This document shows, in pieces, positions 8,801 through 16,801 of a stretch of DNA of 64,000 nucleotides (its first letter is position 1; each line of letters opens with the position of its first letter). Location of the stretch: positions 49,318 through 113,317 of the forward strand of contig JAJDVW010000132.1 in NCBI GenBank assembly GCA_022825925.1, written 5' to 3'. This stretch comes from Pseudomonadales bacterium (GTDB lineage Bacteria > Pseudomonadota > Gammaproteobacteria > Pseudomonadales > Azotimanducaceae). The position numbers and the translations under genes were made by a program. The notes under the pieces are model-generated. The model was not told the DNA's origin, ran no database searches, and saw nothing but the letters and a program-made list of their open reading frames with translations.

Positions 8801-9389
8801 ACAGCCGGGTGTCGCCGAACGCGCTGCCGGCGAGCCGTTCCACGGCGGCAAAACGCCGCGCGAGTTCGTCCGCGTCCTCGCAGCGCTGCATGCCGATGCC
8901 GCCGCCGCCGGCGGAACTCTTCAGCATCACCGGGTAGCCGATCGCCGCCGCCTCCCGCAGGGCGTCCTCGACATCCGCGAGCACGCCGCTGCCCGGCAGG
9001 AGGGCGACGCCGGCGTCCGTCGCGAGCCGCCGCGCCTCGTGCTTGAGGCCGAAGCGGGCGAGGTGTTCCGGACGCGGGCCCACGAACGCGACGCCGCGCT
9101 CCGCGAGCGCCCTGGCGAAGGCCGCGTTCTCGCTCAGGAAACCGTACCCGGGGTGCACCGCGTCGGCGCCGGAGCCGTCCACGGCGTCGAGCAGCTTGCC
9201 GATGTCGACGTACGTCTCGGACACGCCGCCGTCGCCGAGCGGATGCGCTTCTCCGGCGGCTTCCACGTGCAGGGCGCCGCGGTCGGCGTGGGCGTACACC
9301 GCCGCGCTCGCGACGCCCATGGCGTCGAGCGTGCGGCAGATGCGCACTGCGATCTCGCCGCGGTTCGCGATGAGGACCTTGCGGAACAC
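5805..9389 (-). CDS. Biotin-dependent guanidine/urea carboxylase
   Basis: A 1194-aa single-chain biotin enzyme. Domains in order: biotin carboxylase (about 1-450; KVLIANRGEIA at the start, SAGGGGIGM ATP loop, EVNTRLQVEHG), carboxyltransferase halves of the KipA/KipI (AHS2/AHS1) type (about 510-1060; GPMDD, MYGMEGPGGYQFVGRT-like region), and a C-terminal biotinyl domain with ESMK, Lys about 1159 as biotin site. Homologues are usually called urea carboxylase. Here the guanidine-I riboswitch and the two DUF1989 genes indicate guanidine carboxylase, making carboxyguanidine from guanidine, bicarbonate and ATP (family knowledge plus context). GTG at 9389 is the start because the fold begins there and the previous gene ends 6 nt upstream. 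The substrate-deciding residue was not assigned. Confidence 0.93.
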   Translation of the reverse strand: MFRKVLIANRGEIAVRICRTLDAMGVASAAVYAHADRGALHVEAAGEAHPLGDGGVSETYVDIGKLLDAVDGSGADAVHPGYGFLSENAAFARALAERGVAFVGPRPEHLARFGLKHEARRLATDAGVALLPGSGVLADVEDALREAAAIGYPVMLKSSAGGGGIGMQRCEDADELARRFAAVERLAGSAFGDTRLFVERCVPAPRHVEVQAFGDGEGGVAILGDRDCSLQRRHQKVVEECPAPNLPGAVRRRMHEDARALLASVSYRSAGTVEFLYDPGREEATFLEVNTRLQVEHGVTELVYGVDLVRWMLELAAGELPPLDTLTADLAPSGCAIQAHLCAEDPNHGFRPTPGWLSVVAFPDGPGLRTDTWLRSGTEVSPLYDSLLAKVMAHAATREEARRRLRGALGESVVHGVETNRAYLHEALGCDAFAAARHDTATLGTLDYRPRTVEVLVPGAQTTVQAWPGRMGYWHVGVPPSGPMDDLAFRLGNRLLGNAEGAAGLEVTVGGPTLAFHGPARVLVAGAVELRLERPRGAECPETWRPFTVDRGDVLTVGDVTSGVRAYLLFGAGLDVPEVMGSAATFALGGIGGMNGRALAAGDVLRIGVGPDADGPDSGGRARVPGLDARHVLRVTMGPHCTDDFLTPADLDAFLGAEWTVHYHSSRTGVRLVGPRPEWARPDGGDAGLHPSNVHDNAYAFGAIDFTGDMPVILGPDGPSLGGFVCPGAVIEADRWKLGQLGAGDRVRLVAVTEAEANRIAHERDSSIATGSSRAFAAPAIARGPVEDPIVAEVGDIRVRRAAQDALLVEFGPAVLDIGLRLRVHGLEAGIAEERVPGVLEMTAGIRSVLIRFDPKLRSAPELARALEPHFERARVAEPRVASRIVHLPLSWDDPACRAAIDRYVQSVRPDAPWCPDNIEFIRRINGLPDRQAVKDIVFGAEYLVMGLGDVYLGAPVATPVDPRHRLVTTKYNPARTWTAESSVGIGGAYMCIYGMEGPGGYQFVGRTLQVWNRHRRGRAFDEHWLLRPFDRIRFHEVGAAELLEMREAFPRGAFDIDIEPGIFDHDRHRAFLAEQASGIASFETRRREAFAAELEDWKARGVLTFEAAETDGAAAPSADGDGAAFVASPLAGSVWSVQVRPGQRVQAGEVLFVVESMKAEFEVTAPSAGVVGEVLVAKGQTVLAGQALAAAAA

Positions 9390-9394
9390 CAGTC

Positions 9395-10042
9395 TCAGCC
9401 GTTCTGCCGCCAGACCGCCAACTCGATCGGGGTGGGGTTGTAGCCGTTGCAGGGGTTGTTGAGCTGCGGGCAGTTCGAGATCAGCACGAGGATGTCCATC
9501 TCGGCGATGAGTTCGACGTACTTGCCCGGCGCGCTGATGCCGTCCTCGAACGTGAGCCCGCCGTCGGGCGTCACCGGCACGTTCATGAAGAAGTTGATGT
9601 TGTGGGTGAGATCGCGCTTGGTGAGACCCCACTCCTCGTGGGTGTTGACCGCGAGCAGCCAACTGTCGCGGCACGAGTGCATGCTCTTCTTCTCGAGGGC
9701 GTAGCGGACCGTGTTGCTCTCGCCGGCGCACGCGCCGCCCAGCGTGTCGTGCCGCCCGCAGGTGTCCGCGACGATCGTCAGCATCGGGTTGCCCTCGTCG
9801 GAGAGGAGCGTGGTCCCTGCCGACAGGTACAGGTTGCCCTGCTCCCGCATCGTGTCGAACGCGCTGTAGCGCTCGTGCGGGTTGTTCGCGTTGAAGAACA
9901 GCGTGTCCACCGCCTGGTTGCCCTTGAGGTCGGTGATCCGGAACGTGTCGCCGGCGCCGATCGTGTCGATCCAGTACTCCCCGGCCGGGACGGTCTCCCT
10001 GCGGTCCGCCACGTCCACCGACAGGTTGCTTGCCTTGAGCAT
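9395..10042 (-). CDS. DUF1989 protein, UAAP2 type; carboxyguanidine deiminase subunit
   Basis: A 215-aa protein of the urea-carboxylase-associated family (DUF1989). Features typical of the family: [22 protein letters not shown], the Cys/His motif [24 protein letters not shown], and [10 protein letters not shown]. In guanidine pathways the UAAP1/UAAP2 pair has been described as the two-subunit carboxyguanidine deiminase (CgdAB), converting carboxyguanidine to allophanate. ATG at 10042 has an excellent GAGGAGGAG upstream. It ends 5 nt before the carboxylase start, so translation is probably coupled. Conserved Cys and His residues are probably metal ligands or catalytic (inference). Confidence 0.9.
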   Translation of the reverse strand: MLKASNLSVDVADRRETVPAGEYWIDTIGAGDTFRITDLKGNQAVDTLFFNANNPHERYSAFDTMREQGNLYLSAGTTLLSDEGNPMLTIVADTCGRHDTLGGACAGESNTVRYALEKKSMHSCRDSWLLAVNTHEEWGLTKRDLTHNINFFMNVPVTPDGGLTFEDGISAPGKYVELIAEMDILVLISNCPQLNNPCNGYNPTPIELAVWRQNG

Positions 10043-10065
10043 TGCGTCTCCTCCTCTTCCGATGC

Positions 10066-10785
10066 TCACGCGCCGAGCGCGTAGAGGTAGTTGTTCGTGA
10101 AGCCGCGGCCGTTCTCCGGGCGGGAGAGGCGGCACGGGTCGTCCTCCGCCACCGGTTCGGCGAGGCTCAGCCGATACCCGATGGGGCGCCGCGGGTACTC
10201 CGCGGCCTCGTTCAGGGGATGCGGGCAGGTGTGGAGCACCACGAGTGTCGGCATCTCGAAACGCAGCGTGACGGCGGCGCCGGGCCGCGAATGGTCCGGG
10301 GCGAACGTCATCGCGCCGTCGTCCGCGGCGTCGACGCGCGAGAACCAGTTGACGTTCGCGGCGAAGTCCCGGCGCCCGAGGCCGTACTTCCCGAGTTCGA
10401 CCAGGAACGAGTCGCGGCCGTTGCGGTAGTAGTCGTTGCGCGCTTCCTGGTAGGTCAGGGCACCCCACTTGCGGCGCACGATCGCCGCGTTGCAGGTGCC
10501 GCTCGAGGCATCGTGCCAGCCGACGTCGTCCGCGACCACGGAGCAGAAGATGCGCCCCATGTCGGAGTAGAGGCAGTGGCCCTCGGTAAGCCGGAACGTG
10601 TGCTGGCACTTCAGCGTGTCCGGCAGGTTGAGCCGTTCGAGCGGGTTGCCGGGGTTGTAGGCGAGCATCGCCGCGTTGCCGCCGCCCTCGACGTCCACCA
10701 GTTCGAGCTGGACGCCGGGGTTGGCCACGAACGACCAGTGACTGCCGCCGGGCAGCACGTCCTCGTAGAGCACCTCAGGGCGCAT
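10066..10785 (-). CDS. DUF1989 protein, UAAP1 type; carboxyguanidine deiminase subunit
   Basis: A 239-aa paralogue of the next gene. It shares the family pattern ([53 protein letters not shown]), consistent with UAAP1. The two DUF1989 proteins probably form a heteromeric deiminase acting between the carboxylase and AtzF. Two starts are possible: ATG 10806 without a ribosome site, and ATG 10785 (MRPEVLYED) with GGAGAAG at the right distance. I chose 10785; it overlaps the ABC ATPase gene end by 11 nt, which fits coupled translation. Confidence 0.9.
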   Translation of the reverse strand: MRPEVLYEDVLPGGSHWSFVANPGVQLELVDVEGGGNAAMLAYNPGNPLERLNLPDTLKCQHTFRLTEGHCLYSDMGRIFCSVVADDVGWHDASSGTCNAAIVRRKWGALTYQEARNDYYRNGRDSFLVELGKYGLGRRDFAANVNWFSRVDAADDGAMTFAPDHSRPGAAVTLRFEMPTLVVLHTCPHPLNEAAEYPRRPIGYRLSLAEPVAEDDPCRLSRPENGRGFTNNYLYALGA

Positions 10786-11551
10786 GTTCTTCTCCGGGTT
10801 TGACATTGATGTCGTCGATGATCGAGTCGGCGCGGCGCCGGTGCCCGACCGGCAGGTCGAACGTGATCGTCGCGCCGTAGAGGTCCGGTTCGTGGGGATC
10901 GACCCGCGGCTTGTCGAAGACCAGCAGGCGCGAGCCCAGGCTGAAGCCCTCGGCGATGTCGTGCGTGATCATGAAGACCGTGAGGTCGAGTTCGCGGTGC
11001 AGTTCGCGCACGAGTTCGTGCATGTCGGAACGGATGCCCGGGTCGAGGGCCCCGAAGGGTTCGTCGAGGAGCAGGATGCGCGGCTCGGTGATCAGGGTCT
11101 GCGCCAGCGCCAGGCGCTGCTGCATGCCGCCGGAGAGCTCCGACGGGTAGTTGTGCGCGGAGCGCTCGAGGCCGACGCGCGCCAGCATCTCGCGGGCACG
11201 GGCCACGTTGCGGACCCGGCGCCCGCCGAACGTCCGGCCGAGCCAGGGCGCGTCGCCGAGGTCGAGGCCGAGCAGGACGTTGCCGAGCACCGTCAGGTGC
11301 GGGAACACCGAGTAGCGCTGGAAGACGACGCCACGGTCCGCGCGCGGTTCCGGCACCAGCGGCGCACCCTCGACGCGGATCGTGCCCTCGCACGGCTCGA
11401 CCTCGCCGAGGAGCATCCTGAGGAAGGTGGTCTTGCCGCAACCGGATGCGCCGACGATCGTGACGAACTCGTTCTTCTCCACGCGCAGGCGGACGTTCTC
11501 GAGCACGGTCTTGCCCGGATAGCGCTTCCAGACGTTGCGTACCTCGATCAT
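10775..11551 (-). CDS. ABC importer ATP-binding protein (NitT/TauT type)
   Basis: ATPase (258 aa) of the importer encoded with the next two genes. Walker A GASGCGKTT, signature LSGGMQQRLALAQ, Walker B ILLLDEPFGALD and the switch His in ITHD are all intact. It belongs to the SsuB/TauB/NrtD-like group. Start ATG 11551 (MIEVRNVWKRY) follows the permease stop by 2 nt. Likely energises guanidine (or urea/related amide) uptake; substrate inferred only from the operon and its riboswitch. Confidence 0.93.
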   Translation of the reverse strand: MIEVRNVWKRYPGKTVLENVRLRVEKNEFVTIVGASGCGKTTFLRMLLGEVEPCEGTIRVEGAPLVPEPRADRGVVFQRYSVFPHLTVLGNVLLGLDLGDAPWLGRTFGGRRVRNVARAREMLARVGLERSAHNYPSELSGGMQQRLALAQTLITEPRILLLDEPFGALDPGIRSDMHELVRELHRELDLTVFMITHDIAEGFSLGSRLLVFDKPRVDPHEPDLYGATITFDLPVGHRRRADSIIDDINVKPGEEHAP

Positions 11552-11553
11552 CG

Positions 11554-12360
11554 TCACGTCCCGTACCAGGGGAAGCAGCGCCGGTTGAGCTGCCGCAGCC
11601 CGAAGTCGAGCGCGAAGGCCAGCAGCGTGATCCACGCCACGTAAGGAAGGATGACGTCCATCGCGAGATAACGGCGCACCAGGAAGATCCGGTAGCCGAG
11701 CCCGTCGGTCGACGCGATCGCCTCGGCGGCGATCAGGAACAGCCACGCGCTGCCGAGGGACAGGCGCACGGCGTCGACGAGGCGCGGGAACACCTGCGGC
11801 AGCACGACGCGCACCGCGATCTGCCAGCTCGTGGCGTCCAGGGTCTGGGCCTTGATCAACTGCTCCCGCGGCAGTTCGCGCACGCGCTGCTCGATGTCGC
11901 GCATGAGAAACGGCGCGGTGCCAAGCACGATCAGCATCACCTTGGCGAGTTCACCGACGCCGAAGGCGATGAACAGGATCGGCAGGATCGCGAGCGGCGG
12001 GATCATCGACAGCGCCCGCACCGCCGGCGACCAGAAGGCGCCGAACCACGGCAGCAGGCCGTTCGGCACGCCGACGGCGAGCCCGACGGCGGCGCCCAGC
12101 AACACGCCGGTCAGCAGTCGCTGGAGGCTCGCGGCCGTGTCCGTCCAGAAGATGTAGTCGCCGGTGCGCCGGTCGGGCTCGAAGGCGACCCGCTCGACCG
12201 CGGCGCCGATGCTCGCGAGCCCGGGCAGCAGCTTGTCGTCCGGGTTCTCCGCGAGGCGGATGCCCGAGGCGACAACGTAGAGGACCAGCGCGAGCGCGAA
12301 CGGCACCGCCGCGCTCGCGAGGATCCCCAGGCCGCCGGGACGGCGGTTGATAAAGCGCAT
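11554..12360 (-). CDS. ABC importer permease (NitT/TauT type)
   Basis: Inner-membrane permease (268 aa) with about six hydrophobic segments, beginning with one at residues 12-34. The cytoplasmic coupling loop EAIASTDGLGYRIF, close to the canonical EAA-x3-G-x-LG pattern, lies near residue 210. Related to SsuC/TauC/NrtB permeases. Two nucleotides separate it from the ATPase gene and 35 nt from the binding-protein gene, so it belongs to the guanidine operon. Confidence 0.92.
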   Translation of the reverse strand: MRFINRRPGGLGILASAAVPFALALVLYVVASGIRLAENPDDKLLPGLASIGAAVERVAFEPDRRTGDYIFWTDTAASLQRLLTGVLLGAAVGLAVGVPNGLLPWFGAFWSPAVRALSMIPPLAILPILFIAFGVGELAKVMLIVLGTAPFLMRDIEQRVRELPREQLIKAQTLDATSWQIAVRVVLPQVFPRLVDAVRLSLGSAWLFLIAAEAIASTDGLGYRIFLVRRYLAMDVILPYVAWITLLAFALDFGLRQLNRRCFPWYGT

Positions 12361-12395
12361 GAGCTCGGCCCCTCCTCCGGCTCATTGCCGGCCGA

Positions 12396-13463
12396 CTAGA
12401 TCTCTCCGTCCGCCGCCATCTGCATGTAGGTGTCGTCGAAGCGCAGCTTCACGTTCGTCTCGGAGCCGAGCACTTCCCCACCCGGGAGTTCGATGCCGAT
12501 GAATTCGGGACCGGGGGCGCCTTCGCCGAGCAGGCCATGCAGGTACGAGAACGCGGCGACGTTGGTCATCGTCTCGGAAAGTGCCTCGGAACGCACGAAC
12601 TCCACCGCCGGCGCGGGCTCATAGAACATCTGCGTGGCGGCAAGCTGCGCTTCGTACCCCGCGAGGTCCGTGCCGGAGGCTTCCGCCATCTGCGTGCGGG
12701 CGGCGATGCCCGCCGCGGCCTCCGAGGCCATGACCGTCATCGTCTCGTACCAGGCGCCGACCAGCGCTTTCGCGAGCCGTTCGTCCTCGAGGGCCTCGGT
12801 GTTGACGACCAGCATGTCGATGATCTCGCCCGGGATCCGGGACGAGTCGAACACGGGGCTGACGTCCGGCATGGCCTGCACTTCGGCGAGCAGCGGGTTC
12901 CAGGTCACCACCGAAGTCACGTCTTCGGTCGTGAACGCGGCGACGATGTCCGCGTCCGAGGTGTTCACCACCGTCAGGTCGCGTTCGCTCATGTCGACGC
13001 TCGAGAGCGCGCGCGCCAGCAGGTAGTGGGACACCGAGAGTTCCACGAGGTTCACGTCCTGCCCCCGCAGGTCCGCGACGGACTTGCCGGCGCCCTTCAG
13101 CACGATGCCGTCGTTGCCGTTCGAGAAGTCGCCGACGATGAGCGCGGTCGAGTCGACGCCGCCGGCCGCGGGGATCGTCAGCGCGTCCATGTTCGTCATC
13201 GTGCAGCCGTCGAACGCGCCGACGGTGTACTGGTTGATGGACTCGATGTAGTCGTTGAACTGCACCACGTCGATGGTGATGCCGTACTCCTCGGCCCACT
13301 TGGCGACGATGCCGGAGCGCTCCGCGTAGTCCCAGGGCATCCAGCCGACGTAGATGCTCCAGGCGATGCGGTAGTCGTCCTTTGCGAGCGAAGAGAAGGA
13401 ACAGACGCAGAGCGTCGCGGCGAGCAGGGCCCGTCCGAGCGAGCGGTGGAAGCGAGTTGCCAT
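12396..13463 (-). CDS. Periplasmic substrate-binding protein of the guanidine-operon ABC importer
   Basis: First gene of the operon; a 355-aa NMT1/SsuA/TauA-like binding protein. A signal peptide is clear (RFHRSLGRALLAATLCVC..., hydrophobic to about residue 24, cleavage near SSLA-KD). The mature part begins YRIAWSIYVGWMPWDYAE and carries WNP and aromatic residues suited to a small cationic or amide ligand. ATG 13463 has AAGGAGG at ideal spacing, and that ribosome site can pair with an upstream GCCTCC, so translation may be riboswitch-controlled. Expected ligand is guanidine by context; urea or a related compound cannot be excluded. Confidence 0.9.
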   Translation of the reverse strand: MATRFHRSLGRALLAATLCVCSFSSLAKDDYRIAWSIYVGWMPWDYAERSGIVAKWAEEYGITIDVVQFNDYIESINQYTVGAFDGCTMTNMDALTIPAAGGVDSTALIVGDFSNGNDGIVLKGAGKSVADLRGQDVNLVELSVSHYLLARALSSVDMSERDLTVVNTSDADIVAAFTTEDVTSVVTWNPLLAEVQAMPDVSPVFDSSRIPGEIIDMLVVNTEALEDERLAKALVGAWYETMTVMASEAAAGIAARTQMAEASGTDLAGYEAQLAATQMFYEPAPAVEFVRSEALSETMTNVAAFSYLHGLLGEGAPGPEFIGIELPGGEVLGSETNVKLRFDDTYMQMAADGEI

Positions 13464-13467
13464 GATG

Positions 13468-13499
13468 GCCTCCTTACCGGTTGGTGTACACGGGGAGGC
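13468..13499 (-). promoter_or_regulatory. Hairpin that can hide the ribosome site of the first operon gene
   Basis: GCCUCC (13499-13494) is perfectly complementary to GGAGGC (13473-13468), which contains the Shine-Dalgarno sequence of the binding-protein gene; loop about 20 nt. An overlapping segment CCUCCCCGUGU (13498-13488) can instead pair with ACACGGAGG (13531-13523) in the 3' part of the riboswitch aptamer. Mutually exclusive helices suggest a translational expression platform; the direction of the switch cannot be settled by eye. Confidence 0.4.
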
Positions 13500-13505
13500 G
13501 GCTGC

Positions 13506-13620
13506 TCTCCCGGGCTTTTGTCCCTCCGTGTAACCTTCCGTGCACGAGGCGCGGCGGGTCGAAGGCTCTCGGACCAGACATCCCCAAAACAGATCGGGGA
13601 CCGGAACCCTAGCCTTCCCT
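13506..13620 (-). ncRNA. Guanidine-I (ykkC) riboswitch
   Basis: The leader carries the full set of ykkC subtype-1 landmarks in order: CUAGGGUUCCGG (from 13613 downward), CUGGUCCGAGAG (about 13580-13568), ACACGGAGGG and ACAAAAGCCCGGGAGA ending at 13506. P1 is formed by AAGGCU (13616-13611) with AGCCUU (13567-13562), and GGG-ACAAAA-GCCC forms the P3 tip. This class binds free guanidinium and normally switches on guanidine export or degradation genes (established). It starts about 43 nt upstream of the binding-protein ATG at its 3' edge and therefore controls the seven-gene operon. Confidence 0.95.
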
Positions 13621-13659
13621 TGCCAGTTCGAGCGCAGGCTCTCCCTTCGGCATTCGTTG

Positions 13660-13677
13660 AAGCAAGGGCCATGCCAA
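13660..13677 (-). promoter_or_regulatory. Putative sigma-54 (-24/-12) promoter of the guanidine operon
   Basis: Minus-strand sequence TTGGCATGGCCCTTGCTT has GG and GC separated by exactly 10 nt and matches TGGCAC-N5-TTGCA at nearly every conserved base. Predicted start near 13650, about 30 nt upstream of the riboswitch. rpoN lies in this window. No confident NtrC-type enhancer pair was found upstream; one GGTGCA half-site occurs near 13750. Confidence 0.6.
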
Positions 13678-13770
13678 CCCGCCAAGCCACGCCCTTTCGA
13701 GACTCCGGCGGCCCGATGCAGGCGGGGCGCACTCCTTTGATGCGGCCCGTGCACCGTTGTGGCGCGTCCG

Positions 13771-13797
13771 TTGCCCTCTCGTACGCCATGCTATAAG
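13771..13797 (+). promoter_or_regulatory. Candidate sigma-70 promoter of the sulfatase operon
   Basis: TTGCCC (13771-13776) and TATAAG (13792-13797) lie 28 nt before the sulfatase ATG. The -10 hexamer is 5/6, but the 15-nt spacer is short, so this is tentative. Together with the divergent guanidine promoter it fills the 361-nt intergenic region. Confidence 0.35.
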
Positions 13798-13824
13798 TGC
13801 CGGGCCCTTCTGCCGGATACCCCC

Positions 13825-15243
13825 ATGACGCGACCGAACATCCTCATCTTCTTCACGGACGACCAGCGCTTCGACACCATCAGCGCGCTCGGTTCCGAGG
13901 TCCACACGCCGAACATCGACCGGCTCGTCGCCCGCGGCGCGACGTTCACCCACGCCCACATCCCCTGCGGGACCGACGGGGCGATCTGCATGCCGAGCCG
14001 CGCCATGCTGCACACCGGCCGCACGCTCTTTCACCTGCGCGACGGCGGCACGAGCATCCCCCGCGAGCACACCATGCTCGGCGAGACGCTCCGGGACGCC
14101 GGCTACCGTACGTGGGGCGCCGGCAAGTGGCACAACGGACGCGAGGCCTTCAACCGGTCCTTCGACGACGGCGACGAGATCATGTTCGGCGGCATGGCCG
14201 ACCACTGGAACGTGCCCGTCTATCACTACGATCCCACCGGACGCTACGACTCCCGGCTGCCGCAGATCGTCCACGCGCGGGAGACGAACGAGGTGCTCTG
14301 GCGCGAGGCCGACCACGTCCACGCGGGGCGGCATTCGAGTGAGTTGCTGTGCGACACCGCGATCGACTTCCTGGGCAGGCAAGACGGGGAAACGCCCTTC
14401 TTCTGCTACGTCTCCCTGCTCGCCCCGCACGACCCGCGCTCGATGCCCGAGCGGTTCCGCACGATGTACGCGCCGGAAGACGTCGAGCTGCCGCCCAACT
14501 ACCTCGGCGGCCACCCCTTCGACAACGGCGGCCTGAAGATCCGCGACGAGGTGCTCGCCGACTTCCCGCGCACGCCCGAGGAGATCCGCCGCCACATCGC
14601 CGAGTACCGGGCGATGATCACCCACCTCGACCACGAGTTCGGGCGGGTGCTGGACGCGCTCGACGAGAACGGCCTCGCGGAGAACACCCTGATCGTCTTC
14701 GCCGGCGACAACGGTCTCGCCGTGGGCCAGCACGGGCTCATGGGCAAGCAGAACTGCTACGAGCACAGCGTGCGCGTGCCCCTCGTCTTCGCGGGCCCCG
14801 GCATCCCGCAAGGCGTCCGCAGCGAGGCCTTCGTCTATCTTCTCGACGTCTTCCCGACGCTGTGCGAACTCATCGACGCGCCGGCGCCTCCGACCGTCGA
14901 GGGACAGAGCCTGGTGGCCGCGATCCGGGATCCCGAAGCGGCGGTGCGGGAGACGCTCTACTTCGCGTACGTCTCTTCGCAGCGCGCCGTGAAGAACCGC
15001 ACCCACAAGCTCATCGAGTACGCGGTGCGCAACCGGACCCGCCAGACGCAGCTCTTCGACCTCGCGAACGATCCGTGGGAGACGGACAACCTCGCGGCGC
15101 AGCCCGGCCACGAGGACGTGATCGCGGACCTGCGCGCGAAGCTCCTGCGTTTCCGGGAGACCTGGGAGGACGGCACGCCGGACCGCGGCCAGACGTTCTG
15201 GGAGCGCTACGACACGCCCGCCGAGGCCTCCGCGAATGCGTGA
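13825..15243 (+). CDS. Type I sulfatase
   Basis: A 472-aa arylsulfatase-family enzyme that removes sulfate from an ester; no signal peptide is visible, so it is probably cytoplasmic, as for choline-sulfatase-like enzymes. The formylglycine motif C55-M-P-S-R starts the GAICMPSRAMLHTGR signature; N-terminal metal ligands are TDDQ, and FAGDNG supplies the second Asp-Asn pair. ATG 13825 gives the canonical RPNILIFFTDDQ start. It overlaps the next sulfatase by 8 nt and shares an operon with its activating enzyme. The substrate (small sulfate ester or glycan) cannot be read from sequence. Confidence 0.93.
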   Translation: MTRPNILIFFTDDQRFDTISALGSEVHTPNIDRLVARGATFTHAHIPCGTDGAICMPSRAMLHTGRTLFHLRDGGTSIPREHTMLGETLRDAGYRTWGAGKWHNGREAFNRSFDDGDEIMFGGMADHWNVPVYHYDPTGRYDSRLPQIVHARETNEVLWREADHVHAGRHSSELLCDTAIDFLGRQDGETPFFCYVSLLAPHDPRSMPERFRTMYAPEDVELPPNYLGGHPFDNGGLKIRDEVLADFPRTPEEIRRHIAEYRAMITHLDHEFGRVLDALDENGLAENTLIVFAGDNGLAVGQHGLMGKQNCYEHSVRVPLVFAGPGIPQGVRSEAFVYLLDVFPTLCELIDAPAPPTVEGQSLVAAIRDPEAAVRETLYFAYVSSQRAVKNRTHKLIEYAVRNRTRQTQLFDLANDPWETDNLAAQPGHEDVIADLRAKLLRFRETWEDGTPDRGQTFWERYDTPAEASANA

Positions 15244-16801
15244 GCGCCTCAACGTGCTGTTCGTCATCACCGACCAGCAGCGCGCGGACCACAACGGCTT
15301 CATGGGGAACCCGGTCCTCGAGACGCCGCACCTCGACGGCCTCGCCGCATCGGGCATGGTGTTCGACAACGCCTGGGTGTCGAACCCGGTCTGCATGCCC
15401 AACCGGTGCACGATGATGACCGGACGCATGCCGAGCGCCCACGGGGTGATCTTCAACGACCGCTCGCTGGAGCGCGACGCCAACACGTTCGTCCGCCGCT
15501 TCCGGAAGTCCGGCTACCGCACCGGGCTGATCGGCAAGTCGCACCTCCAGCACGGGATGAGCCGGAACGCCGTCTTCCCCTTCCGCGGCGAGCCTTCCGG
15601 GGCGCTGCCGTTTCCGGACGGCTGGGACCGCCTCGAGGACTTCGAACGCTACGTCGACGGCCAGCCGGAAGATCCCGAGGACTTCTACGGCTTCGGGCAC
15701 GTCGAGTTCAGCATCGATCACGGCGCGCGCGTAGCCGGGCATCACCTGCAGTGGGCACTCGAGCGCGGCGGGCGCCTCCCGGACCTGCTGACCGACCAGG
15801 ACGTCCCGGGCCCCGGCACCGACCGGTCACCGCACTGGCGCCAGATCTACCGGCCGCCGTATCCGGAGGAGCTGCATTCCAGCGCCTTCGTCGCGGAGCG
15901 AACGATCGCGTTCATCGAAGCGGCCGAGACCTCGGGCGAGCCCTGGCTGGCATGGTGCTCGTTCCCCGACCCGCATCATCCGATGACGCCGCCCGGCAAG
16001 TGGTTCGACGCCTATCGCCCGGCGGACATGCCCCTGCCGGACACCCGCGACGACCCGCTCGAGGGAGCGCCCGAACACCTGCGCAGGTTCGCCGCGATCC
16101 ACCCGCGGGACCAGCGCAACTGGGTTTCCCCCTGCGGCTTCGGCGAGGACGCGCTGCTGCGCGAGGAGATCACGGCGACCTTCGGGATGATCGGCATGGT
16201 CGTCGCCGGCGTCGGCCGGGTCCTCGGGACGCTCGACGCACTCGGCGTCCGGGACGACACGATCGTCGTGTTCACGTCCGACCACGGCGACATGATGGGC
16301 GACCACCGGCTCTTCCTGAAGGGCTTCATGCACTACCGCGGCACGCTCCAGGTACCGCTGGTGATCGACGTCCCCGGCTGCGACGCCGGGCGGACCGAGG
16401 CCATCGCCTCCTCCATCGATCTCGGCCCGACGCTGCTGGACCTCTGCGGCGTCGCCGGCTACGACGGCATCCAGGGCGTGAGCCTCGCGCCGGTGGTCCG
16501 GGACGCCGGCGCGTCGGTGCGGGAGCGGGTCCTCATCGAGGACGACGTGCCCGTCATCCTCTCCCAGCTCACGCCGATCCCCGCCCGGACCCGGACCGTG
16601 CTCGCGGAAGGCTGCCGCTACACGCGCAACTCCAAGGGCGAGGAGCAGCTCTTCGACCTCGGGTCGGATCCGGACGAGATGCACGACGTCCGGGACCGAT
16701 CCGATGCGCGTGCACGGATGCTCGAGGGCCTCGTCGACGCCATGATGGTCGCGGACGACTCTTCGCGCGGAGCGCCGAGCACGGGAGTCTCACCCGGGTG
16801 A
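15236..16801 (+). CDS. Type I sulfatase, CMPNR motif
   Basis: A 521-aa sulfatase or related alkaline-phosphatase-superfamily hydrolase. Metal site at the N-terminus (FVITDQQRADH) and FTSDHGDMMGDH for the second part. The modification motif reads C53-M-P-N-R: Cys is present for formylglycine conversion, but the usual Ser/Ala at position 4 is Asn. C-x-P-x-R still satisfies the minimal motif. Phosphonate/phosphate diester activity is an alternative. ATG 15236 overlaps the preceding stop. The following FGE gene starts within its own stop (GTGA), so all three genes are translationally coupled. Confidence 0.9.
   Translation: MRERLNVLFVITDQQRADHNGFMGNPVLETPHLDGLAASGMVFDNAWVSNPVCMPNRCTMMTGRMPSAHGVIFNDRSLERDANTFVRRFRKSGYRTGLIGKSHLQHGMSRNAVFPFRGEPSGALPFPDGWDRLEDFERYVDGQPEDPEDFYGFGHVEFSIDHGARVAGHHLQWALERGGRLPDLLTDQDVPGPGTDRSPHWRQIYRPPYPEELHSSAFVAERTIAFIEAAETSGEPWLAWCSFPDPHHPMTPPGKWFDAYRPADMPLPDTRDDPLEGAPEHLRRFAAIHPRDQRNWVSPCGFGEDALLREEITATFGMIGMVVAGVGRVLGTLDALGVRDDTIVVFTSDHGDMMGDHRLFLKGFMHYRGTLQVPLVIDVPGCDAGRTEAIASSIDLGPTLLDLCGVAGYDGIQGVSLAPVVRDAGASVRERVLIEDDVPVILSQLTPIPARTRTVLAEGCRYTRNSKGEEQLFDLGSDPDEMHDVRDRSDARARMLEGLVDAMMVADDSSRGAPSTGVSPG

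Noticed and set aside
5802..9443. Plus-strand ORF of 1213 codons opposite the carboxylase
   Set aside because: Arg/His/Gly-rich shadow typical of high-GC DNA; the minus strand encodes a full biotin carboxylase.
13741..13760. NtrC enhancer pair upstream of the sigma-54 promoter
   Set aside because: Only one GGTGCA half-site is visible; the second arm does not match.
13609..15486. Minus-strand ORF of 625 codons over the sulfatase
   Set aside because: No recognisable protein pattern; the plus strand has the sulfatase with intact active-site motifs.
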